Source of the DNA: CAZNNH01 sp964574335
GTDB taxonomy: Bacteria; Acidobacteriota; Vicinamibacteria; Fen-336
Assembly: GCA_964574335.1 (NCBI GenBank)
Contig: CAZNNH010000088.1
Location: 1 to 23,668, forward strand
Length of the DNA stretch: 23,668 nt
Direction of reading: 5' to 3'
Position numbers and translations under genes: made by a program. Under the pieces are notes generated by a model, which searched no databases, had not been told where the DNA came from, and was given only the letters and a program-made list of their open reading frames with translations. This document shows, one piece after another, positions 13,679 to 21,149 of this stretch; position 1 is the first letter of the stretch; each line of letters opens with the position of its first letter.

Positions 13679-14659
13679 GTGGCGTTCCAGGTGGGCGTCT
13701 TCGGCGCCAGCGGCTACTCGGGGCAGGAGGCGGTCCGGCTGCTCGGCCGCCACCCGCACGCCCGGGCGGCGTTCGCCACCGGCAGCGCTTCCGGGCTCAT
13801 CGACCACCAGGAAGGGCTGGAGCGTTCGGCGGACGCCTACTTGCTGGCCTTGCCCCACGGCGTCTCGGCACGTTTCGCCCAGAAGCTCCGCTCGCGTTTC
13901 CCGCAGGCCCCGGTGGTCGACCTGTCAGGCGACCTTCGTCTGGCCTCGGCCGAGGAGTACCAGCGCTGGTACGGGCAGCCGCACGAGGCCCCGGAGCTGC
14001 TGGGCACCGCCCCCTATGGCCTGAGCGAGGTCCATCGGGAGGCGATCCGTGGCGCGCGGCTGGTGGCCAACCCGGGCTGCTACGCCACCTCGGTGCTGCT
14101 GCCCCTGCTCCCGCTGGTCCAGCAGGGTCTGGTGGCGCCTCAGGGGATCGTGGTGGACGCCAAGAGCGGGGCCACCGGCGCCGGTCGCTCTCCCAAGCCG
14201 AACCTGCTGTTCTGCGAGGTCGCCGAGAACCTCTCCGCCTACTCGCCCGGCCGCTCCCACCGCCACGTCGCCGAGATCGAGAAGCAGCTCTCCGAGCGCT
14301 GCGGGCGCGAGCTGAGCCTCACCTTCTGTCCCCACCTGCTGCCACTGCGCCGGGGCATCCTCTCGGCGATCTACGTCGAGGCCGAAGACGTCTCGGCGCT
14401 CCACCAGTGCCTGGCCCACTTCTATGCCGAGGCACCGTTCGTTCGCGTGCTGGAGCCCGGATCGGCTCCGCCCCAGCTCGCCGAGGTGGCCGGGACCAAC
14501 GACTGCCGGATCTCGGTCCATGCCGCCGCCCCAGGACGGGCGGTGGTGTTCTCGGCGATCGACAACCTGCTCAAGGGCGCCGCCGGCCAGGCGATCCAGA
14601 ACCTCAACCTGATCTGCGGCTGGCCGGAGACGGCCGGGCTGCCGGGAGGACGAGCGTGA
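13679..14659 (+). CDS. argC: N-acetyl-gamma-glutamyl-phosphate reductase
   Basis: It catalyses the NADPH-dependent reduction of N-acetylglutamyl phosphate to the semialdehyde, the third step of arginine synthesis. The GTG at 13679 is chosen because GGAGGAG lies 5 nt ahead; it yields 326 residues. The N-terminal Rossmann motif is VGVFGASGYSGQEAVRLL. The catalytic cysteine is Cys134 in VANPGCYATSVLLPLLPL. The substrate-side motifs are KSGATGAGRSP and SHRHVAEIEKQL with its histidine, and the C-terminal domain closes with VFSAIDNLLKGAAGQAIQNL. The segment between the Rossmann motif and LALPHGV is shorter than usual. First gene of the operon, 29 nt after the attenuator terminator; its last bases overlap argB. 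Confidence 0.95.
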   Translation: MAFQVGVFGASGYSGQEAVRLLGRHPHARAAFATGSASGLIDHQEGLERSADAYLLALPHGVSARFAQKLRSRFPQAPVVDLSGDLRLASAEEYQRWYGQPHEAPELLGTAPYGLSEVHREAIRGARLVANPGCYATSVLLPLLPLVQQGLVAPQGIVVDAKSGATGAGRSPKPNLLFCEVAENLSAYSPGRSHRHVAEIEKQLSERCGRELSLTFCPHLLPLRRGILSAIYVEAEDVSALHQCLAHFYAEAPFVRVLEPGSAPPQLAEVAGTNDCRISVHAAAPGRAVVFSAIDNLLKGAAGQAIQNLNLICGWPETAGLPGGRA

Positions 14660-15468
14660 CCCGGCGACGTGGCGGTCCGGTCTGCGTCTACAAGCTGGGG
14701 GGCCCGGCGGTGGAGGATCTGGACCTCGTCCGGCTGCTCGCGGGCGCGGTGCGGAGCCCGAAGCAGCGGGCGGTGCTGGTGCATGGCGGGGGCCGGCAGA
14801 TCGAGCGCCTGTTGCAGAAGCTCGAGGTCCCCTCCCGCTTCGTGGGGGGGCGGCGTCAGACCTCCAAGGCAGCGATGGCGGTGGTGGAGATGGTGCTGTC
14901 CGGAGAAGTGAACAAGCGGCTGGCCGCCACCCTGACCGCCGCCGGGACGCCGGCGCTGGGGCTGTCCGGACGCGACGCCGGCTTGATCCGGGCCCGCCGC
15001 AAGCCGGGCCTGGGCGAGGTCGGGACCCCCGAGGCGGTGGATCCGCGCGTGCTGGTCGCGGCGTGGGATGCCGGGCTGTTCCCGGTGGTTTCGCCGGTCT
15101 GCTTCGGCTCCCACGGGGGTCCGCTCAACGTCAACGCCGACGAGGCGGCGCTGGGCCTGGCGCGGGCGCTGCGGGCACGCTCGCTGGTCTACCTCTCCGA
15201 TGTCGACGGCGTCCGGGTGGGAGACGGGCCGGTCGAGCGGATCACGGCGGCCGAGGCCCGCCGGCTGACGCGCAACGGCACCATCGTCGGCGGCATGCGA
15301 CTCAAGGTGCAGGTGGCGCTGGAGGCGGCCCGGGCCAGCATCCCCGAGGTCGTGATCGGCGGCCGGGCACGGCTGGCCGGCGGCTTCGCCGGGACCCGAG
15401 TGCTCTTGGAGGATCCCCGGCCGCGGCTCCGGGTGACGGGGAAGCGCCGCGAGGAGGTGGGCCGATGA
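14656..15468 (+). CDS. argB: Acetylglutamate kinase
   Basis: It phosphorylates N-acetylglutamate with ATP, the second step of arginine synthesis. The GTG start overlaps the argC stop (GTGA), giving 270 residues. Amino-acid-kinase motifs are present: VYKLGGPAV (phosphate-binding lysine), AVLVHGGGRQIERLL, VVEMVLSGEVNKRLAATL, GLSGRDAG, NVNADEAALGLARAL (nucleotide domain), VYLSDVDGV, and GGMRLKVQVALEAA with its late lysine. The substrate-site motif reads FVGGRRQTSKAAM where typical enzymes have GLRVTD, so it is a divergent member. A LysW-type kinase (LysZ) is the main alternative, but the argC/argJ context points to acetylglutamate. Translationally coupled to both neighbours. Confidence 0.9.
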   Translation: MTRRRGGPVCVYKLGGPAVEDLDLVRLLAGAVRSPKQRAVLVHGGGRQIERLLQKLEVPSRFVGGRRQTSKAAMAVVEMVLSGEVNKRLAATLTAAGTPALGLSGRDAGLIRARRKPGLGEVGTPEAVDPRVLVAAWDAGLFPVVSPVCFGSHGGPLNVNADEAALGLARALRARSLVYLSDVDGVRVGDGPVERITAAEARRLTRNGTIVGGMRLKVQVALEAARASIPEVVIGGRARLAGGFAGTRVLLEDPRPRLRVTGKRREEVGR

Positions 15469-16628
15469 GCGCGCTGTTGCCGGTGTATCCCGGCGATCTC
15501 ACCATCGTGGAGGGTCGGGGGACGCGCCTGTTCGACGAGAAGGGGAACGGCTACCTCGACCTGGTGGCCGGCCTCGGCGTCAACGGCCTGGGGTACGGGG
15601 ATCGGGCAGTGGTGGCGGCGATCCGCAAGCAGGCGGGGCGGTTGATCCACGGCAGCAACCTCTACCGCTCCGAGTCGGCCGGCACCCTGGCGGAGCGCCT
15701 GGTCTCGCTGGCGTTCCCCGCCAAGGTCTTCCTCTGCAACTCGGGGACGGAGAGCGTGGAGGCCGCGATCAAGTTCGCGCGTCGGATCGGGGGCTCCGAG
15801 GGGCGCACCGAGCTTCTGGCGTTCGAAGGGGCCTTCCACGGCCGCACCCTGGGCTCGCTGTCGCTGACCGCCAATCCCAAGTACCGCGACCCCTTCGCCC
15901 CCCTGGTTCCGGGAGTGCGCTTCTGCCGATTCAACGACCTGGAGGCGGCCGCTGCCCTCATTGGCCCCAAGACCGCCGCCGTCTTCCTGGAGACGGTCCA
16001 AGGAGAAGGCGGGGTCTTCCCGGCCACCGCCGCCTTCACCCAGGGCCTGTCGCAGCTCTGCCAGGAGCGCGGCGCGCTGCTGGTGGCCGACGAGGTGCAA
16101 TGTGGGCTCGGCCGCACCGGCCGGCTCTTCGCCTACCAGCACCTCGGCTTCACCCCGGACATGCTCACGCTGGCCAAGCCGCTCGGCGGCGGGCTCCCGC
16201 TCGGGGCGGTGCTGGTGCGGGAGGATCGCTGCGCCGCGATCGCGGTGGGCGACCACGGCAGCACCTTCGGTGGCAACCCGGTGGCGGTGGCGGCGGCGCT
16301 GGCCGTCCTGGAGCGCATCGACTCGGAGGCCCTGCTGCAAAACGTCGAGCGGCGCGGGGCGCAGCTCCGGAAGGGATTGCTGCGGCTGGCCCGGAAGCAC
16401 CCCCAGCGGGTGGCCGAGGTGCGCGGGATAGGGCTGATGTGGGGGATGGAGCTGCGCGAGGAGGCCGGTCCGATCCTGGCCGAGCTGCGAAAGCGCGGGA
16501 TCCTGGCCACCAAGGCCGGCCCCAACGTGCTCCGGGTGCTGCCGCCGCTGGTGATCCGGGCGGCGGAGATCCGGACGTTTCTCGCCGCCCTCGACGAGAT
16601 CCTGGGCGCGGGATCGTTATCACTCTGA
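15465..16628 (+). CDS. argD: Acetylornithine aminotransferase
   Basis: A PLP-dependent class III aminotransferase of 387 residues that converts N-acetylglutamate semialdehyde and glutamate to N-acetylornithine. It starts at an ATG that overlaps the argB stop (ATGA). Visible landmarks are LFDEKGNGYLDLVAGLGVNG at the N-terminus, CNSGTESVEAAIKFAR for phosphate binding, FHGRTLGSLSLTANPKYRDP, ETVQGEGGVFPA, LLVADEVQCGLGRTG with the PLP-binding aspartate, and the Schiff-base lysine Lys238 in LAKPLGGGLPLGAV, then HGSTFGGNPVA. Members of this family can also serve lysine synthesis as DapC; the operon makes arginine the main role. argG begins 15 nt after its stop. Confidence 0.95.
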   Translation: MSALLPVYPGDLTIVEGRGTRLFDEKGNGYLDLVAGLGVNGLGYGDRAVVAAIRKQAGRLIHGSNLYRSESAGTLAERLVSLAFPAKVFLCNSGTESVEAAIKFARRIGGSEGRTELLAFEGAFHGRTLGSLSLTANPKYRDPFAPLVPGVRFCRFNDLEAAAALIGPKTAAVFLETVQGEGGVFPATAAFTQGLSQLCQERGALLVADEVQCGLGRTGRLFAYQHLGFTPDMLTLAKPLGGGLPLGAVLVREDRCAAIAVGDHGSTFGGNPVAVAAALAVLERIDSEALLQNVERRGAQLRKGLLRLARKHPQRVAEVRGIGLMWGMELREEAGPILAELRKRGILATKAGPNVLRVLPPLVIRAAEIRTFLAALDEILGAGSLSL

Positions 16629-16643
16629 GCAGAGGTACTTGTC

Positions 16644-17870
16644 ATGAGCACGATCAAGAAGGTGGTTCTGGCCTACTCCGGAGGTCTCGACACGTCGATC
16701 ATCATCCCGTGGATCAAGGAGCACTACCAGGGCGCCGAGATCATCGCCTACTGCGGCAACGTCGGCCAGGGCGACGACCTGGAAGCGGTCCACAAGAAGG
16801 CCCTGGCTACCGGGGCCTCGGAGTGCGTGGTCGAGGACCTGCGGGAGGAGTTCGTCCGCGACTACGTCTTCAAGGCGCTGGCGGCGGGCGCCATCTACGA
16901 GGACAGCTACCTGCTGGGCACGGCGCTGGCCCGGCCGCTGCTGGCCTATCACCAGACCCGTGTCGCCCTGGAGCGGGGCGCCGACGCCCTGGCCCACGGC
17001 GCCACCGGAAAGGGCAACGACCAGGTCCGCTTCGAGGTCACCTACGGCGCCTTCGCCCCCCAGCTCGCCGTGATCGCGCCGTGGCGCGAATGGACCATCC
17101 GCTCGCGGGAGGACGCCCTGGAGTACGCCGCCGCGCACAACGTGCCGGTGGAGCACACCACCCGCGACATCTTCAGCCGTGACGGCAACCTGTGGCACCT
17201 CTCCCACGAGGGCGGCAACCTCGAGGACCCGTGGGACGCGCCGCGCAAGGAGACCTACAAGCTCACCGTCGATCCGCAGGACGCCCCGGACCAGCCGCAG
17301 ACCATCGTGCTCCGCTTCGAGGCCGGGGTCCCGGTGGCCCTCGACGGCGAGCCGCTGTCGCCGGTCGCCATGGTCGAGCGGCTCAACGCCCTGGCCGGGG
17401 CCCACGGGGTGGGGCGGGTGGACCTGGTCGAGAACCGCCTGGTCGGGATCAAGTCGCGGGGCGTCTACGAGACGCCGGCCGGGACCGTGCTGCACCTGGC
17501 GCACCGGGAGCTGGAGCGGCTGGTGCTCGATCGAGACACCCTGCACTTCAAGCAGTCGGTCTCGGTCCGCTACGCCCAGCTCATCTACGACGGGCTGTGG
17601 TTCTCCTCGCTGCGCCAGGCGCTGGCGGCGTTCGTCGACGCCACCGAGAAGGACGTCACCGGTGAGGTGAGGATCCGACTGTACAAGGGACGCGCCGAGG
17701 CGATCGGCCGGCGGGCGCCCCAGAGCCTGTATCGGCAGGACCTGGCAACGTTCGGTGAGGGCATGGCGTACGATCACGCCGACGCCGGTGGCTTCATCCG
17801 CCTCTACGGGCTGCCGGAGCGGGTGCGGGCGCTGACCGAGACGGGGCGACCCAAGGACGGCTCGTCGTGA
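16644..17870 (+). CDS. argG: Argininosuccinate synthase
   Basis: It joins citrulline and aspartate with ATP to give argininosuccinate. The 408-residue length is normal. The ATP-pyrophosphatase P-loop motif VLAYSGGLDTSIIIPW is at the N-terminus, followed by GATGKGNDQVRFE, the citrulline/aspartate-site segments APWREW and DGNLWHLSHEGGNLEDPWDA, and the C-terminal SRGVYETPAGTVLHLAHREL. It is preceded by a short 15-nt gap after argD, with only a weak ribosome binding site (AGAGG). The last bases overlap the argJ start. The upstream enzymes of its substrate (ornithine carbamoyltransferase argF, carAB) are not in the window and must be encoded elsewhere. Confidence 0.97.
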   Translation: MSTIKKVVLAYSGGLDTSIIIPWIKEHYQGAEIIAYCGNVGQGDDLEAVHKKALATGASECVVEDLREEFVRDYVFKALAAGAIYEDSYLLGTALARPLLAYHQTRVALERGADALAHGATGKGNDQVRFEVTYGAFAPQLAVIAPWREWTIRSREDALEYAAAHNVPVEHTTRDIFSRDGNLWHLSHEGGNLEDPWDAPRKETYKLTVDPQDAPDQPQTIVLRFEAGVPVALDGEPLSPVAMVERLNALAGAHGVGRVDLVENRLVGIKSRGVYETPAGTVLHLAHRELERLVLDRDTLHFKQSVSVRYAQLIYDGLWFSSLRQALAAFVDATEKDVTGEVRIRLYKGRAEAIGRRAPQSLYRQDLATFGEGMAYDHADAGGFIRLYGLPERVRALTETGRPKDGSS

Positions 17871-19054
17871 CCGGCGTCACGGCGCCGCTGGGCTTCCGTG
17901 CCGCGGGCGTGGCCTGCGGCATCAAGCCGGCCGGTCCCGACCTCATGCTGCTGGTGGCCGACGGGGAATGCGCGGCGGCCGCCGTCTTCACCCGGAACCG
18001 GGCGCGGGCGGCGCCGCTGCTGGTCTCAGAGGAGCATCTGGCGGGCGGGCGGGCCCGGGCCGTGGTCGCCAACGCGGGCTGCGCCAACGCCGCCACCGGC
18101 GAGCAAGGGGTCTGTGACGCCCGGGCGATGGCAGCCGCCACCGCCGCCCAGGTGGGCTGTCGCCCCGAGGAGGTGGTGGTGGCCTCCACCGGCGTGATCG
18201 GCGTCCCGCTCCCCATGGACAAGGTGCTCGGCGGCATCGAGCGGGCCCACCGGGCGCTCTCCCGGAAGGGTGGGTCGAACGCCGCGGCGGCGATCCTCAC
18301 CACCGACACCCGTCCCAAGCAGGCGGTCGCCGAGCTGAAGCTCGGCGACCACGTGGTGCGCCTGGCCGGGATGGCCAAGGGCTCCGGGATGATCGCCCCG
18401 AACATGGCCACGCTCTTGGCGTTCCTCACCACCGACGTGGCCATCGACCCGCTCCTGCTGCGACGCGCGTTGCAGCAGGCCGTCGACAAGAGCTTCAACC
18501 GCGTCACCGTGGACGGCGACACCTCGACCAACGACATGGCAGTGGTGCTGGCCAGCGGCGCCGCGGCCGCCGAGCCGATCCGCGACGAGGGCGAGGCGTA
18601 CGATGTCTTCCGTACCGCTCTCGGGGAGGTCTGCGTGGAGCTGGCCCTGATGATCGTGAGGGACGGCGAGGGCGCCTCGCGGGTCTCCGAGGTGCGGGTG
18701 GAGGGTGCCGCCAACGAAGAGGACGCCCATCGGATCGCCCGTACCGTAGCCGAGTCCCCGCTGGTCAAGACGGCGCTGTGCGGGGGGGATCCGAACTGGG
18801 GCCGGGTGCTGGCAGCCGTCGGCCGGGCCGGCGTCGAGCTCGACCCGCAACGCCTGGACATCCACCTGGGCGACGTCTGGGTGACCCAGGCCGGACGCGC
18901 CCGCACCTACGACGAGGAGCAGGCCAAACAGGCCTTGCAGGAGGACCCGGTGCGAATCCGGGTGGTGCTGGGTGAGGGTGAGGCGTCGGGCGTCATGTGG
19001 ACCTGCGACCTCACCCACGGCTACGTGGACATCAACGCCCACTACAGGACTTGA
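17867..19054 (+). CDS. argJ: Ornithine acetyltransferase / N-acetylglutamate synthase
   Basis: It moves the acetyl group from N-acetylornithine to glutamate, recycling acetylglutamate; some members also use acetyl-CoA. The GTG start overlaps the argG stop (GTGA) and gives 395 residues. ArgJ is an Ntn-type enzyme made as one chain that cuts itself before a threonine in the motif ATLL. Here that is Thr182 in KGSGMIAPNMATLLAFLTTD. Other landmarks are ANAGCANAATGEQG, VVASTGVIGVPLPMDKV, DGDTSTNDMAVVLASG and GGDPNWGRVLAAVGR. Its presence means the cyclic acetyl pathway, with no separate argE needed. argH begins 2 nt after its stop. Confidence 0.96.
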   Translation: MTGVTAPLGFRAAGVACGIKPAGPDLMLLVADGECAAAAVFTRNRARAAPLLVSEEHLAGGRARAVVANAGCANAATGEQGVCDARAMAAATAAQVGCRPEEVVVASTGVIGVPLPMDKVLGGIERAHRALSRKGGSNAAAAILTTDTRPKQAVAELKLGDHVVRLAGMAKGSGMIAPNMATLLAFLTTDVAIDPLLLRRALQQAVDKSFNRVTVDGDTSTNDMAVVLASGAAAAEPIRDEGEAYDVFRTALGEVCVELALMIVRDGEGASRVSEVRVEGAANEEDAHRIARTVAESPLVKTALCGGDPNWGRVLAAVGRAGVELDPQRLDIHLGDVWVTQAGRARTYDEEQAKQALQEDPVRIRVVLGEGEASGVMWTCDLTHGYVDINAHYRT

Positions 19055-19056
19055 AG

Positions 19057-20451
19057 ATGAAGCTGTGGGGCGGGAACTACAGCGGTGGGCCGGACGCGGG
19101 CTTCTGGGAGCTCAACCGGTCCTTTCCTTTCGACCGCCGCCTGCTGCCGGAGGAGATCGCCGCGTCGCGGGCGTGGGTCCTGGCTCTGGGCCGCTGTGGC
19201 GCGGTGACCGCGAGCGAGGCGGCCCAGCTCGACGTGGGCCTCCAGAGCGTCCTGGAAAGGGCCCAGGCGGACGAAGGCTATCTCGACGGCGACCACGAGG
19301 ACGTGCACAGCTTCGTCGAGACTCGGCTGGGCGAGATCGTCGGCGACCTGGCCGGCCAGGCCCACCTGGGGCGCAGCCGCAACGAGCAGACGGTGGTGGC
19401 GCTGCGGCTCTTCGCCCGCAGAGCGATCGACGGGATGCTCGACCAGACCCGTCGGCTGGTGGACGCGTTGGCGGACCAGGGGCGGGCGGGGGCCGACGCG
19501 GTGATGCCTGGGTCCACCCACATGCGGCCGGCGGAGCCGATCACGTTCGGCCACCTGGCCGCCGCCCACGCCTGGGCGCTGGTCCGCGACCACGACCGCC
19601 TTTCCGACGCGCGGGTCCGGGTCGACGTCCTGCCGCTGGGATCGGGCGCGCTGGCGGGGACGGTCCTGCCCCTCGACCGGGAGGCGCTGGCGGAGGCGCT
19701 GGGCTTCGCCTTTGTCTCCGAGAACGCGCTGGACGCGGTCATGGACCGGGACTTCGTGGCCGAGCTGGTCTTCGTCTGCGCCCAGATCCAGACCCACCTG
19801 TCTCGCCTGGCCACCGACCTGATTCTGATGTCGGGACCCGAGCTGGGCTTCGTGACCCTGCCGGAGGCGTTCACCACCGGCTCGAGCCTGATGCCCCAGA
19901 AGAAGAACCCCGACGCCCTGGAGCTGGTACGGGGAAAGGCGGCGCGGGTGCTCGGCCACCTGGTGGGGCTGCAGGTCCTGCTCAAGGGCATCCCGGCCGG
20001 CTACCAGAAGGACCTTCAGGAGGACAAGGAAGCGGTGTTCGACGCCACCGACACGGTGCACGCCTCCCTGGGTGTGATGACCGGCGTGGTCTCGGGACTG
20101 AAGCTCAATCGGGAGCGGATGCGGGCCGCGGCATCGGGAGCGGAGCTGATGGCGGCGGGCCTGGCGGTGGCGCTGGCCCGCGGCGGGCTGCCCTTCCGCC
20201 GCGCCCACACCCTGGTCGGGGAGCTGGTGGCGGAGGCGCGCCAAGCGAACCTCCCTCTGCCAGAGGTCGCCGCCCGACGGCTGGCCACCGAGTGGCCCCA
20301 GGTGGCCCGACGCCTGGACGAGCTGTTCGACCCGGAGCAGGCGGTGCGAGCGCGGCGGGCTCGGGGCGGCACCGCACCCGACGCGGTTCGGGCTTCGCTT
20401 CTCGAGGCGTCACGACGGGTGGAGATGGGCGGTCAGGGGGGCCCGAGGTAG
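19057..20451 (+). CDS. argH: Argininosuccinate lyase
   Basis: It splits argininosuccinate into arginine and fumarate, the last step. The ATG at 19057 lies 2 nt after the argJ stop and begins with the family's MKLWGGNYSGG; length 464. The lyase superfamily signature with the catalytic serine is GSSLMPQKKNPD (Ser276/277). Further blocks are DVHSFVETRLGEIVGDLAGQ, HLGRSRNEQTVVALRLF, GSTHMRPAEPITFGHLAAAH and KDLQEDKEAVFDATDT. It closes the operon. Its final 19 bases overlap the end of the convergent sulfatase-like gene, leaving no room for a separate terminator. Arg/Gly-rich residues at the very C-terminus (RRVEMGGQGGPR) may be a read-on beyond the conserved protein. Confidence 0.97.
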   Translation: MKLWGGNYSGGPDAGFWELNRSFPFDRRLLPEEIAASRAWVLALGRCGAVTASEAAQLDVGLQSVLERAQADEGYLDGDHEDVHSFVETRLGEIVGDLAGQAHLGRSRNEQTVVALRLFARRAIDGMLDQTRRLVDALADQGRAGADAVMPGSTHMRPAEPITFGHLAAAHAWALVRDHDRLSDARVRVDVLPLGSGALAGTVLPLDREALAEALGFAFVSENALDAVMDRDFVAELVFVCAQIQTHLSRLATDLILMSGPELGFVTLPEAFTTGSSLMPQKKNPDALELVRGKAARVLGHLVGLQVLLKGIPAGYQKDLQEDKEAVFDATDTVHASLGVMTGVVSGLKLNRERMRAAASGAELMAAGLAVALARGGLPFRRAHTLVGELVAEARQANLPLPEVAARRLATEWPQVARRLDELFDPEQAVRARRARGGTAPDAVRASLLEASRRVEMGGQGGPR

Positions 20452-21149
20452 CCCAGGGCCTCGAGCTCCTGGCGAAGACGGAGATCCATCTCGACGACCG
20501 ATCCGGGGACCTCGGAAGGCACGTAGTAGATCCGCCAGCGGCCGGCGAGCCCTTCGAGGAGGTCGCCGACCCGGCTGGCTGGCACGCTCAGCTCCGAAGC
20601 GGCCAACCATGCGTCGCCGACCGCCCGGCCTCGGTCGGCGGCGCCGAGCAGCGGAAGGGGCTCCTCGGTGCCGCGGTCGCCCTCGAGAGAGACGCGGATG
20701 GCGGCGTCGGTGGGCCGTGTCTGCAGAACCAGGTACCGACCCTGCTCTCCGACCTCGGCAAAGAGCCGTACGGTACGTCGGTCAGGCGTCACCTCGAGCC
20801 GGTCCCCGGTCCGGACCACCAGCCGCAGGGTATTCTCGAAGACCCCTTGGGTCTCGGCGCGGAGACGGATCTGGTGCGGTCGCGGGGTCGGCCCGACCGC
20901 CACGTGGTACCCGTGCAGCACCGAACGGATGGTGGGCAGGAGGATCGCCCGCAGCCGCGCGGCCACGGCCGGGCTGGCTTCCAGGAGATTGCGGGTCTCG
21001 AGAGGGTCCGCGAGGTAGTCGAACAGCCCGGTCTCCGAATGGGGAACGAGCCGCTCGATCAGCTTGTGGCGCCGGTCCCGAACGGCGAAGAGCACCTCCC
21101 GCGAGCCGATGTGCTCCGCGAACAGGAGTCGCTCCTCCGGTTCGTCTCT
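20433..21149 (-). CDS. Sulfatase-superfamily lipoprotein, C-terminal part (second frame)
   Basis: This frame continues the catalytic part directly. EERLLFAEHIGSREVLFAVR is followed by DRRHKLIERLVPHSETGLFD and YLADPLETRNLL, the standard C-terminal subdomain of sulfatases (K.I....ELYDL..DP.E..NL). A further 130-residue beta-rich segment (RLVVRTGDRLEVTPDRRTVR) follows, and the end LEALGYLGPP is typical. An in-frame TAA at 21150-21152 blocks translation from upstream, so it is not an independent gene. One indel in the unusually A/T-rich run GAAAATAAAGAG joins the two parts. A sequencing error or a very recent mutation is likely, since the rest is well preserved. The 3' end overlaps argH by 19 bp. 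Confidence 0.7.
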   Translation of the reverse strand, partial: RDEPEERLLFAEHIGSREVLFAVRDRRHKLIERLVPHSETGLFDYLADPLETRNLLEASPAVAARLRAILLPTIRSVLHGYHVAVGPTPRPHQIRLRAETQGVFENTLRLVVRTGDRLEVTPDRRTVRLFAEVGEQGRYLVLQTRPTDAAIRVSLEGDRGTEEPLPLLGAADRGRAVGDAWLAASELSVPASRVGDLLEGLAGRWRIYYVPSEVPGSVVEMDLRLRQELEALGYLGPP

